Assembly: GCA_934149305.1 (NCBI GenBank) | Contig: CAKPEF010000015.1 | Span: forward strand, 1-43,447 | Length of the DNA: 43,447 nt | Reading direction: 5' to 3' | Source: an uncultured Clostridia bacterium | GTDB lineage: Bacteria; Bacillota; Clostridia; TANB77; UBA1234 | Shown: piece by piece, positions 1 through 6,880 of the stretch | Numbering within the stretch: position 1 is the stretch's first letter | Layout of the letters: the number at the start of each line of letters is the position of its first letter | Notes under the pieces: generated by a model | The model's database searches: none | Seen by the model: the letters and a program-made list of their open reading frames with translations, nothing else | What the model was told of the DNA's origin: nothing | Made by a program: the position numbers and the translations under genes

Positions 1-106
1 GAATCAGTATGAAACATACTTGGTACTCGAAATATTTAATTTTAAATATTTTGTGACATATGATTGACTAACCTACAGAATCTTTGGCACAAAATAACGG
101 TTTTGT

Positions 107-135
107 TTGACTTGCATACCATTTTATGTTATCAT
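107..135 (+). promoter_or_regulatory. Sigma-A-type promoter for the Gre-like gene
   Basis: TTGACT (107-112) and TATCAT (130-135) are separated by 17 bp, 44 bp before the chosen ATG. The segment before it (1-106) holds no gene I can support. Confidence 0.6.
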
Positions 136-178
136 AGTAATGGCGTTACCCAATTTTTTATATTTACAGGAGGCTAAT

Positions 179-688
179 ATGGCACCTACTATCCGGCTAA
201 AGCAGATTGACCCATCGAGCTACAAAAAGCTCCGAACAAGACGGGATGAATTGCGAGAAAGATTGCATACAATACGTCAGCGTAAAGTTCTCTGCCGTAC
301 AACTGAAAAAGTCTACTCTCTTGAAGATACATCTTCAGAGTGGTTCTATTTGGTTGACGAAGAAGCAAGATTACTAAAAGAGATTGAAAGTATTGAGTCT
401 GATCTCTTTCAGTTCACTGTTGTTGAAGAGACCGCAACTGATTCAAACACTGTTGGGATTGGAACAAAAGTCACATTATCTATCATCTACAATAAAGATG
501 ATGTTGAAGACAATGTTACATATGTGCTCGTGAGCTTGTATCCCGATATTAACAAGAATGAGATCTCAAAAAGTAGCCCTATTGGAGCTGCGATTTTGGG
601 AAAACATGTTGGAGATCAAGTATCTTTTACCGTCCCTGCAACTGGATCTACTGCTGTAATCAAAATTCTTAGCATTCATAATGACTAA
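179..688 (+). CDS. GreA/GreB C-terminal-domain protein (Gre-like)
   Basis: The protein has 169 residues. The ATG at 179 is chosen because an AGGAGG site lies just upstream, and an earlier in-frame TTG at 107 is the promoter -35 box. The N-terminal half (about residues 1-75) is charged and predicted coiled coil. The C-terminal half has the FKBP-like Gre fold signature, with SSPIGAAILGKHVGD near residues 131-145 and a closing VIKILSI strand. Gre factors bind the RNA polymerase secondary channel and stimulate transcript cleavage. The N-terminal coil differs from ordinary GreA, and a full greA exists at 26623-27099, so this may be a paralogue or an element-borne regulator. Codon use differs from the chromosome: in-frame CGG occurs at 194-196 and 242-244, a codon absent from the native genes. 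A +1 slip at the first CGG would meet TAA at once. The domain call is firm and the role is not. Confidence 0.7.
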   Translation: MAPTIRLKQIDPSSYKKLRTRRDELRERLHTIRQRKVLCRTTEKVYSLEDTSSEWFYLVDEEARLLKEIESIESDLFQFTVVEETATDSNTVGIGTKVTLSIIYNKDDVEDNVTYVLVSLYPDINKNEISKSSPIGAAILGKHVGDQVSFTVPATGSTAVIKILSIHND

Positions 689-698
689 TTCCCCTCGG

Positions 699-740
699 CT
701 TTAAAAGGAGCACACCATCTCTAGGTATGCTCCTTTTAAA
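699..740 (+). terminator. Rho-independent terminator after the Gre-like gene
   Basis: The arms TTAAAAGGAGCACACC and GGTATGCTCCTTTTAA pair with one mismatch around a short loop, right after the stop at 688. Confidence 0.75.
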
Positions 741-772
741 TGCTTCATTTCTCAGTATTTTGGTTGTATATA

Positions 773-801
773 TTTACTTTTTATGCAAAGTATGGTATAC
801 T
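773..801 (+). promoter_or_regulatory. Promoter for the 841 gene
   Basis: TTTACT (773-778) and TATACT (796-801) have a 17-bp spacer, 39 bp upstream of the ATG at 841. Confidence 0.6.
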
Positions 802-840
802 ACTTTATGTTAACAACTATTATGTATAAGGAGATTTATT

Positions 841-1464
841 ATGCCCACCATTAAACAATACGAAGCTGATCTTATGGAAGCAAATGAAATTATCTCTGAG
901 TGGTCAGATGCTGTTTTTGAGCTTAAGGATTCCTACCAAAAGGCATGTGCTAATGCTCAAAAAAGAGTTGAACGTTTCATGCTAGAACAGCAGCTTTCAA
1001 ACACCCTGGATGAAATACTAAATGGTCTTACTATACTTTGCAAACGGTTGCACGATTTTTACATTGAAGAAAACGATCATCTTGAGGCATCAATTGCAAG
1101 AAAGGAAAAGATTTCTCATTGTTTCGAAATCTTTAAGGTGATTTCTCTACTCTTTAGAAATAATGAACCGCTTGAGAAAATACGGTATGATTTGTACATG
1201 GAATTTGGTGACAAAGTTGAAGATTCCTTGCCGCCTGAACTTCAGGAGATGATCTTTGACTCTGAAAGCGATGAAGACTACCAGAATGCAAAAAAGACTT
1301 TTTCACAGGTATCCTACAATCTTACTTTCAAGGGAGAATATTCTACTCTTCAAGAAGATATCAATCACATTTCGGCCCGGCTTTGTAACATAAAAAAAGC
1401 CAGAAATCTTCTGCTTCTTTGCATTAAGGAGGCAAAAAAACTCAAAGCAGAACTTTGTGACTAA
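841..1464 (+). CDS. Hypothetical helical protein, foreign codon use
   Basis: A 207-residue soluble protein that I do not recognise. It starts at ATG 841 after an AAGGAG site and has its own promoter and terminator, so it is a stand-alone unit. The sequence is rich in Glu, Lys and Leu with heptad-like spacing, suggesting mainly helical or coiled-coil structure. I see no signal peptide, membrane segment or catalytic motif. It sits next to the Gre-like gene in the same orientation, and both use CGG for Arg (here 1045-1047, 1183-1185 and 1378-1380), unlike the surrounding chromosome. Both are therefore probably imported from the same kind of element. No function is proposed. Confidence 0.6.
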   Translation: MPTIKQYEADLMEANEIISEWSDAVFELKDSYQKACANAQKRVERFMLEQQLSNTLDEILNGLTILCKRLHDFYIEENDHLEASIARKEKISHCFEIFKVISLLFRNNEPLEKIRYDLYMEFGDKVEDSLPPELQEMIFDSESDEDYQNAKKTFSQVSYNLTFKGEYSTLQEDINHISARLCNIKKARNLLLLCIKEAKKLKAELCD

Positions 1465-1481
1465 AAAATTTTTCAAAATAG

Positions 1482-1520
1482 AACCTAGAAATCATTTTAT
1501 ATGAATTCTAGGTTTCATTT
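1482..1520 (+). terminator. Terminator after the 841 gene
   Basis: The arms AACCTAGAA (1482-1490) and TTCTAGGTT (1506-1514) are followed by a T-rich tract. Confidence 0.7.
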
Positions 1521-1581
1521 TATTTCACTCCAAAATAATCTCATGCTTTCCTTGAAAGTTTTATGTTACCTATCTTTATAA

Positions 1582-1610
1582 TTGACTTTCACATATTTTT
1601 ATTATATAAT
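1582..1610 (+). promoter_or_regulatory. serS promoter
   Basis: TTGACT (1582-1587) and TATAAT (1605-1610) are spaced by 17 bp, just before the T-box leader. Confidence 0.75.
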
Positions 1611-1619
1611 TGCCTCATA

Positions 1620-1830
1620 GTTTGGCGATGATAGAGACCAGTAGTAATTTGGTATTTTTTAAGAGAGCTAATGGTTGGTGTGAATTAGTACAATACATTT
1701 TATGAATCTACTCTTGAGCTTTTAGCGAAAGCTAAACCTGTCACATAGGTTAAAGTGTGCTTAAAAGAAGTAATTAAGGTGGTACCACGACTCTCCCTCG
1801 TCCTTTGGATTTGGGAGAGTCTTTATTTTT
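1620..1830 (+). promoter_or_regulatory. T-box riboswitch, serine-type, controlling serS
   Basis: The leader fills the gap before serS. Stem I carries the AGTA-type element near 1640, the GGTTGGTG element near 1673-1680, and a specifier region near 1705-1712. A UCU serine codon at 1707-1709, followed by A, fits serS. The T-box bulge sequence AAGGTGGTACCACGA is at 1776-1790. The competing terminator uses GACTCTCCC (1789-1797) and GGGAGAGTC (1813-1821) followed by T-run 1822-1830. Uncharged tRNA-Ser should stabilise the antiterminator and turn serS on. The specifier position is my reading by analogy with known T-boxes. Confidence 0.9.
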
Positions 1831-1844
1831 AAGGAGGTAAATTT

Positions 1845-3131
1845 ATGTTAGATATTAAGTTTGTAAGAGAAAATCCAGATTTAGTTAAAGAAAACATTAA
1901 GAAAAAATTTCAAGATGCTAAACTTCCACTTGTTGATGAAGTTTTAGAACTTGACAAGGCTTTAAGAGATGCTCGTGTTAAAGGTGATGAGCTTAGAGCT
2001 GAAAGAAATTCTAAGAGCCAAGAAGTTGGTAATCTTATGAGAGAGAAAAAAATTGATGAAGCAAATGCCATAAAAGCTAAAGTTTCTGAAATTAACAAAG
2101 AATTAGAAGATATTGAAGCTAAAGAAGCTGATTTATCTGTAAAGATTAAAGAAAAAATGATGGTTATTCCAAATATAATTGATGCATCTGTTCCAATAGG
2201 AAGAGATGATAGCGAAAATGTTGAAAACGAAAAATTTGGTGAACCGGTTGTACCTAATTTTGAAGTTCCTTATCATGCTGACATAATGGCAAGATTAAAT
2301 GGACTTGATAAAGACAGTGCTGGTAGAACTAGTGGAAATGGTTTTTATTATTTAATTGGGGATGTTGCTAGACTTCATTCTGCAATGATTTCTTATGCAA
2401 GAGACTTTATGATTGACAAAGGCTTTACATATTGTATTCCTCCTTTTATGATTAGAAGCGATGTTGTAAACGGAGTTATGAGCTTTGCAGAAATGGAAGC
2501 TATGATGTACAAAATCGAGGGTGAAGATCTATTTTTAATTGGTACTAGCGAGCACTCTATGATTGGTAAATTTAAAGGACAAATCGTAAAAGAAGAAGAA
2601 CTACCACTTACCCTTACCTCTTATTCTCCATGCTTTAGAAAAGAGGTTGGTTCTCACGGCATCGAAGAAAGAGGTGTTTATAGAGTTCATCAATTCGAAA
2701 AACAAGAAATGGTTGTTCTTTGTAAGCCTGAAGATTCTATGGAATGGTACAATAAAATGTGGAGCTACACAGTTGAATTCTTTAGAAGCCTAGATGTACC
2801 AGTTAGAACCCTTGAATGCTGCAGTGGTGATTTAGCAGATTTAAAGGTTAAATCTTGTGATGTTGAAGCTTGGAGTCCAAGACAAAAGAAATATTTTGAA
2901 GTTGGAAGCTGTTCAACTCTTGGAGATGCTCAAGCAAGACGTCTTGGTATTAGAGCAAAAGGTAAAAATGGAAACTATTTAGTTCACACTCTTAACAATA
3001 CTGTTCTTGCTACTCCTCGTGGTTTAATTGCATTTTTAGAGAACAACGTTAATGAAGATGGCAGTGTTAATATTCCAATTGCTTTAAGACCTTATATGGG
3101 TGGTAAAGATAAAATATTCCCTAAAAAATAA
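1845..3131 (+). CDS. serS: Serine--tRNA ligase (archaeal-like subtype)
   Basis: A 428-residue class II synthetase that charges tRNA-Ser in the cytoplasm. Residues 1 to about 105 form the long helical hairpin that grips the tRNA variable arm. The catalytic core follows, with GTSEH at 233-237 where common bacterial enzymes have a PTAE motif, motif 2 from CFRKEVG (263) through RVHQFEKQE (280-288), and motif 3 near the C-terminus (ATPRG). The motif 2 wording and the C-terminal VHTLN...RPYMGG stretch resemble archaeal SerRS more than the usual Bacillus type, which suggests old transfer or a divergent clostridial lineage. AAGGAGG precedes the ATG and a serine T-box controls expression. The last 174 bp are repeated at 6623-6796. 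Confidence 0.96.
   Translation: MLDIKFVRENPDLVKENIKKKFQDAKLPLVDEVLELDKALRDARVKGDELRAERNSKSQEVGNLMREKKIDEANAIKAKVSEINKELEDIEAKEADLSVKIKEKMMVIPNIIDASVPIGRDDSENVENEKFGEPVVPNFEVPYHADIMARLNGLDKDSAGRTSGNGFYYLIGDVARLHSAMISYARDFMIDKGFTYCIPPFMIRSDVVNGVMSFAEMEAMMYKIEGEDLFLIGTSEHSMIGKFKGQIVKEEELPLTLTSYSPCFRKEVGSHGIEERGVYRVHQFEKQEMVVLCKPEDSMEWYNKMWSYTVEFFRSLDVPVRTLECCSGDLADLKVKSCDVEAWSPRQKKYFEVGSCSTLGDAQARRLGIRAKGKNGNYLVHTLNNTVLATPRGLIAFLENNVNEDGSVNIPIALRPYMGGKDKIFPKK
2958..3131 (+). repeat. 174-bp direct repeat, copy 1 (serS 3' end)
   Basis: The last 174 bp of serS recur in the same orientation at 6623-6796, without gaps and with five substitutions by eye. The two copies bracket the radical SAM island. 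Confidence 0.95.
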
Positions 3132-3136
3132 TTAAA

Positions 3137-3174
3137 AAAATGTCGGTAGTTTTTAAAAGACTGCCGACATTTTC
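3137..3174 (+). terminator. serS terminator
   Basis: ATGTCGGTAGT pairs with ACTGCCGACAT across a loop, with A- and T-runs on both sides, so it may act on both strands. A near copy with two differences lies at 5606-5645. Confidence 0.8.
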
Positions 3175-3182
3175 AAAGAACA

Positions 3183-3208
3183 AGCCCCAAGGCAAATTCC
3201 TTGGGGCT
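3183..3208 (-). terminator. Terminator of the radical SAM/peptide transcript
   Basis: A perfect 10-bp stem, AGCCCCAAGG with CCTTGGGGCT and a 6-nt loop, lies 11 bp beyond the peptide stop codon on the minus strand. The U-run is weak. Confidence 0.6.
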
Positions 3209-3219
3209 CATTTCATTGG

Positions 3220-3327
3220 TCAGTTGCACTCGCAATTGCCGGAGTCACAGTCACAGTGGCAATTATTATCGCACGCTGTGTTCTGGCTTTCTTCATTGCC
3301 GACTACGCACACGAAGAACTCAGACAT
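3220..3327 (-). CDS. Cys-rich precursor peptide of a radical SAM RiPP (35 aa)
   Basis: I found this small gene by reading the minus strand below the maturase. It starts at ATG (3327-3325) with AAGGAG about 9 nt upstream and ends at TGA (3222-3220), giving 35 residues. It begins 17 nt after the maturase stop, and its ribosome site almost touches that stop, so the two are probably translationally coupled. The peptide starts MSEFFVCVVG and contains seven Cys (7, 19, 23, 25, 27, 32, 34). Six of them lie in the C-terminal half in a CxxxCxCxC...CxC pattern among Asp, Asn and Gly. Small Cys-rich peptides beside SPASM radical SAM enzymes are typical substrates for thioether formation (ranthipeptide or sactipeptide types). 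Family membership, linkage type and product role are inference. No exporter or dedicated protease is fused or adjacent on this strand. Confidence 0.75.
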   Translation of the reverse strand: MSEFFVCVVGNEESQNTACDNNCHCDCDSGNCECN

Positions 3328-3344
3328 AGTAAACTTCTCCTTTC

Positions 3345-4646
3345 TTAGGTTTTTATAACAATATCACTAGCAAGTAAGGTGCCAATGACATTACTACCAA
3401 GTGATGCATCGACTTTGAAAAAGTCCAAAAATTCCTCGAAAGAAAAATGATGGAATTCTCTTAAAAAGTCATACAACTTTTGAGTTAAGAAAACATACTT
3501 GCGACCTACTGATACTCTGACTGTCTCTTTATCAAACACAAAAATAGCCGTTTGATTAACCTCAAACAACTCAGAATTCGTGAAAGAACGAGTTGTTATA
3601 GAACGTTCGAATTTAATTGGAATACTGTCAAAATTTGAAACATCATCAATTCCATTCATGGAACCAGTCATCGTAAAAGCAGAAACTCTGCACCCACCAA
3701 GACATTCATTTAATTTATTGCATTCCTTACATTTCGGTGGCAGAAAAGTTCCATCACGCCACACATGTATCCGTTCCCAAATAGCGTCAAAATCATCATT
3801 GAAAATATTTCCATACATATGACTATCTCTAGGGCATGCCTTGACATTTCCATCAACATCTACAGCATATGTCGTTTTGCCAGCTGTACAGATATTTTTT
3901 TCGCCAAAGAGATCATATACTTCCTGAGAAATAATACTACATGGTGTGTACGGACAAGAAGTTGCAACATGAATATTAAATTCTTTACATAGTGCCACAG
4001 AAACAGTCTGGAGCTGCGCCAATCCCTTTCTATCCAATAAAAAAGTATCAAATGTCTCATCTGAGTTTGCAGGTTTTGCTGCACGAGTAATAGAAACATT
4101 TTTTATATTGTATCTTGTTTTTAGAAAAAGTACGGTATCTCTAACATATGGCAAATTAAGATTAGTAACGACTACGTTAATTGTAAATTTGACTTTTGAG
4201 TCTTTTAGCAAATCAAGCTTTGAAATAATCTTTTCAAAGGAATTCACACGGTTTGTGATGGCGTCACAAACCTTTCCCACGCCACAAGGAAACGATATAA
4301 ACAATGTAATATCATTTTTTTCAAAAAACTCAAGTACATCCGAGGTAAGGAGAGTAGCGTTTGTATTGAATGTAACCTTAATCCCTGCAGACAACAGTTT
4401 TTCAACCGCAGGTTTGATTTTTTCAAATACTAACAAAGGCTCACCACCTGTGATCGTAACAATAACCGGTTTCTGTTCGATTATCTTTTGAGCAAGATCC
4501 ACATAATATTCCTTTGAAAAATTCTTACTCATTGAAGATGCTTTTTCTTTGTCTTTTCTCCAATAGTTATAGCAATGAATACAGTCGTGGTTACATTCCG
4601 AAGTTACCTCCCACTGCACTCTTGCGGGATACCGAAGCACGGCCAT
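3345..4646 (-). CDS. Radical SAM/SPASM peptide maturase
   Basis: A 433-residue enzyme. The ATG at 4646 is preferred over TTG at 4664 because AAAGGAAG sits 9 nt upstream of it. The radical SAM cluster motif is C18-x3-C22-x2-C25 and the SAM-binding GGEP is at 67-70. A SPASM region follows from about residue 270 (CTAGKTTYAVDVDGNVKAC) to the CKEC...CLGGC cluster, which would bind auxiliary iron-sulfur clusters. The last 80 or so residues resemble a PqqD-like peptide-recognition domain, but this is only by look. Its substrate is most likely the Cys-rich peptide at 3220-3327, the next gene on the transcript. Codon use is less AT-rich than the neighbours, with two in-frame CGG (4634-4632 and 3773-3771), so it looks imported. 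An activity inserting thioether bonds is inferred from the family, not shown. Confidence 0.88.
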   Translation of the reverse strand: MAVLRYPARVQWEVTSECNHDCIHCYNYWRKDKEKASSMSKNFSKEYYVDLAQKIIEQKPVIVTITGGEPLLVFEKIKPAVEKLLSAGIKVTFNTNATLLTSDVLEFFEKNDITLFISFPCGVGKVCDAITNRVNSFEKIISKLDLLKDSKVKFTINVVVTNLNLPYVRDTVLFLKTRYNIKNVSITRAAKPANSDETFDTFLLDRKGLAQLQTVSVALCKEFNIHVATSCPYTPCSIISQEVYDLFGEKNICTAGKTTYAVDVDGNVKACPRDSHMYGNIFNDDFDAIWERIHVWRDGTFLPPKCKECNKLNECLGGCRVSAFTMTGSMNGIDDVSNFDSIPIKFERSITTRSFTNSELFEVNQTAIFVFDKETVRVSVGRKYVFLTQKLYDFLREFHHFSFEEFLDFFKVDASLGSNVIGTLLASDIVIKT

Positions 4647-4681
4647 AATAGCACTTCCTTTCAAATTTTTTATTTGCCGTT

Positions 4682-4710
4682 ATAATATCATGTTTTCCTA
4701 ATTTTGTCAA
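4682..4710 (-). promoter_or_regulatory. Promoter of the radical SAM cassette
   Basis: On the minus strand TTGACA (4710-4705) and TATTAT (4687-4682) have a 17-bp spacer, 36 bp upstream of the maturase ATG. It is divergent from the metallopeptidase promoter. Confidence 0.75.
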
Positions 4711-4750
4711 TAAAATCTTGATATTTTTAGCATATAATGATATTATTTAG

Positions 4751-4779
4751 TTGCTATTTAAACTTTTATACTATATATA
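4751..4779 (+). promoter_or_regulatory. Possible promoter of the metallopeptidase gene
   Basis: TTGCTA (4751-4756) and TATATA (4774-4779) have a 17-bp spacer. The region is very AT-rich, so chance matches are possible. Confidence 0.4.
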
Positions 4780-4842
4780 TTTGCGATATTAATTTTTTCA
4801 TAATTCTAAATAGTAATAATTCTTTCGAAAGGTAAAAAATAT

Positions 4843-5574
4843 ATGAACGAATTGCCACACATAAAAGTTATAGATAATAATTATTTTGTCGTATTTGCGA
4901 ATAAACAATATTCTAAAGAATTCTTATGTAGACTTTGTGATAAGTTTCTTAAACAGCGAATGGTAATATTGAATTTTTTTCATTTATCGAATTATTTCAA
5001 AGTAAGAATTAATCTTTTTGACAATATAAATCAATTAAACCTTTTTTCATCAAAATATATTGAAATTTCACCATATCACAAAGGGGACTGCTGTGGTAGC
5101 ATGATAAATTATTTTTGTGATGATGCTGCATTAAAAGATAATGCTCAAGCCGGATATATTATCGCTAGTTTAGCTCATGAATTTGTTCATATGGTCTATC
5201 ATGATACAATTCATGGAACTAATTGTGTCTGGCTAGAAGAAGGTTTAGCTACATACTTGTCAGAACAAAAAGGTTTTATAGAAAGAAATTTCGAAATGTA
5301 TAAAAAATTTTTAAAAAAGCTCATTTATGAAAAAGAAATTCCAAAACTAAAATTCCTTCATAAACGCGGAGGAAAATATGGAGAATTTGTTGATACAGAA
5401 AACAATAAATATGATGGATATAATTTTTCATACGCATTAGTAAGATTTTTGTTAGAAACCAAAGGAAAGGAATATGTTAATCAAATAATATATTCAAAAG
5501 CTTTGCTAGAAAAAGAAGAAAAAATACTAATAAATGAATTTTTAATATATGCAGAAGATATTTTGAAAAACTAG
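4843..5574 (+). CDS. Gluzincin-type zinc metallopeptidase, peptidase MA-like
   Basis: A 243-residue soluble protein with no signal peptide. HEFVH at 112-116 gives two zinc-binding His and the catalytic Glu. WLEEGLATYL (130-139) supplies the likely third zinc-ligand Glu, the arrangement of peptidase-MA/gluzincin families. The start at ATG 4843 follows a GAAAGG site. The gene is divergent from the radical SAM cassette and shares its upstream region. Processing of the modified peptide is therefore a tempting role, but the enzyme has no membrane anchor and nothing in the sequence shows its substrate. Codon use is AT-rich with no in-frame CGG, unlike the maturase, so the island may be mosaic. Confidence 0.72.
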   Translation: MNELPHIKVIDNNYFVVFANKQYSKEFLCRLCDKFLKQRMVILNFFHLSNYFKVRINLFDNINQLNLFSSKYIEISPYHKGDCCGSMINYFCDDAALKDNAQAGYIIASLAHEFVHMVYHDTIHGTNCVWLEEGLATYLSEQKGFIERNFEMYKKFLKKLIYEKEIPKLKFLHKRGGKYGEFVDTENNKYDGYNFSYALVRFLLETKGKEYVNQIIYSKALLEKEEKILINEFLIYAEDILKN

Positions 5575-5605
5575 CTATTCTCATTTAAAGATAAAATATT
5601 ATACT

Positions 5606-5645
5606 AAAATGTCGGTAGTTTTTAAAAGACTACCGATATTTTTCG
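5606..5645 (+). terminator. Terminator, near copy of the serS terminator
   Basis: The arms ATGTCGGTAGT (5609-5619) and ACTACCGATAT (5629-5639) are followed by a T-run. The hairpin differs from 3137-3174 at two positions, including the same loop, so it is a duplicate. Here it ends the metallopeptidase transcript. Confidence 0.8.
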
Positions 5646-5714
5646 TACAACAAATTTTAGTCAAGTTCAATTTATTAGCTCTTTACGCTTACAACTACAA
5701 TTTCAAAATTATTT

Positions 5715-6527
5715 TTAAAACCTATGACCTCCACCGCCACCAGAGCTACTAGAGCTACTAGAACTTCTAGAGCTACCGGAACTGCTGGAGCTACTAGATG
5801 AACTCGAGGAAGTATGTGGATTATAAATTTTTCTAACTCCTGTCAAATGCGCATTAATATTCTTTATTTTTATAAAATGGCGTGCCTTATCTATTATTTC
5901 TTTATCTTTTTCTTCTTTAATTCTGTATTTCCCAAAAACAACTAGAAAACAGATGAAAGAAGAAATAAGAACTGCAAAAATAGCATTGCACACTATTTTC
6001 ATTGGCTCTTGAAACTTTAAATATGCTATAAATCTCAACAACATATTTTCATTTTCGTTAGCAGAAAGTAAGATAAACATTTGTGCATAAGCTTTAGAAG
6101 CACATTTGTAGTAGTCACCCTTAGAAGCATCTCTATAAACGTTATCTGTTATACTAAGGGCCTTACCGGTATTTATTATTTCGTAATTGTAACCATCAGA
6201 AAAGACATATATTTCTCTATTATACATATCTATATAAAACACCGTCCCGCTATTTGTTCCAAAACGGTTATGGTAGTAACTCCTCGCAAGATCAGTTGTA
6301 GATGAATTTGAAAAATCACTCGATTTAAAAATTATATTTCCATACTTTACAAGAGGTGCCATATCTTTTTTTAATTCATCTTTCTGCTCGATAGTAAGTA
6401 AGTTTGCAGCATCTTCAATCAGGAGTTCATATATATTATTACTTGCATTTTGAACACAAAAAAACATTTGACAAATAACTACAAACAACAATGTTAAAAA
6501 TATTTTTAGTAGCTTATTATTCAACAT
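5715..6527 (-). CDS. TPM-domain membrane protein with Ser/Gly tail
   Basis: About 270 residues. The start is ATG 6527 or the adjacent ATG 6530, just after an AGAGGTGG site; an earlier in-frame TTG at 6548 is less likely. An N-terminal hydrophobic segment (about residues 5-25) acts as signal or anchor. A TPM (YgcG-type) domain follows, with DAANLLT near its start and GTVFYIDM and REIYVFSDG further on. A second membrane span (about 170-195) and a basic linker come next. The C-terminus is a tract of Ser, then Gly, ending GGGGGHRF, as in YgcG-family proteins, whose tails are usually Gly-rich. The function of the family is unclear. The gene lies inside the serS repeat island. I see no in-frame CGG. 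Confidence 0.75.
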   Translation of the reverse strand: MLNNKLLKIFLTLLFVVICQMFFCVQNASNNIYELLIEDAANLLTIEQKDELKKDMAPLVKYGNIIFKSSDFSNSSTTDLARSYYHNRFGTNSGTVFYIDMYNREIYVFSDGYNYEIINTGKALSITDNVYRDASKGDYYKCASKAYAQMFILLSANENENMLLRFIAYLKFQEPMKIVCNAIFAVLISSFICFLVVFGKYRIKEEKDKEIIDKARHFIKIKNINAHLTGVRKIYNPHTSSSSSSSSSSSGSSRSSSSSSSSGGGGGHRF

Positions 6528-6622
6528 CATCACCACCTCTTTTTTCAAGTTGTCTTGGCTTTCGAGTAGACAATGTATTATGTTGTTCTACAAGATTGAA
6601 AATTGACCATAATGTGATTACT

Positions 6623-6796
6623 AAAGGTAAAGATGGAAACTATTTAGTTCACACTCTTGACAATACTGTTCTTGCTACTCCTCGTGGTTTAATTGCATTT
6701 TTAGAGAATAACGTTAATGAAGATGGCAGTGTTAATATTCCAGTTGCTTTAAGACCTTATATGGGTGGTAAAGATAAAATATTACCTAAAAAATAA
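6623..6796 (+). pseudogene. Displaced 3' fragment of serS (174 bp, copy 2)
   Basis: This stretch encodes the final 57 residues and stop of SerRS, in frame to the same stop codon. By eye there are only five substitutions against 2958-3131 (Asn to Asp twice, Ile to Val, Phe to Leu, and one silent change). It has no start codon, ribosome site or T-box of its own. The near identity points to a recent duplication or to an integration at the serS 3' end that left the old end on the far side. It is not expected to make an active enzyme. Confidence 0.92.
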
Positions 6797-6828
6797 TTTT
6801 TCAGCATATTACTCCTATGAACTAATTA

Positions 6829-6880
6829 GGAGTGCATTCAATATGTTAAATGTTAACATATTGAATGCACTCCATTTTTA
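6829..6880. terminator. Perfect 21-bp inverted repeat, likely terminator
   Basis: 6829-6849 and 6853-6873 are exact reverse complements around a 3-nt loop, followed by a short T tract on the plus strand. It lies between the serS fragment and asd and may serve both directions. Confidence 0.7.

Noticed and set aside
3140..3358. Plus-strand reading frame opposite the Cys-rich peptide
   Set aside because: It overlaps two terminator hairpins and the peptide gene, and has no credible start signal.
6500..6796. A complete gene including the serS fragment
   Set aside because: The upstream part is the opposite strand of the TPM gene start, and no ribosome site exists; only the 174-bp serS end is homologous.
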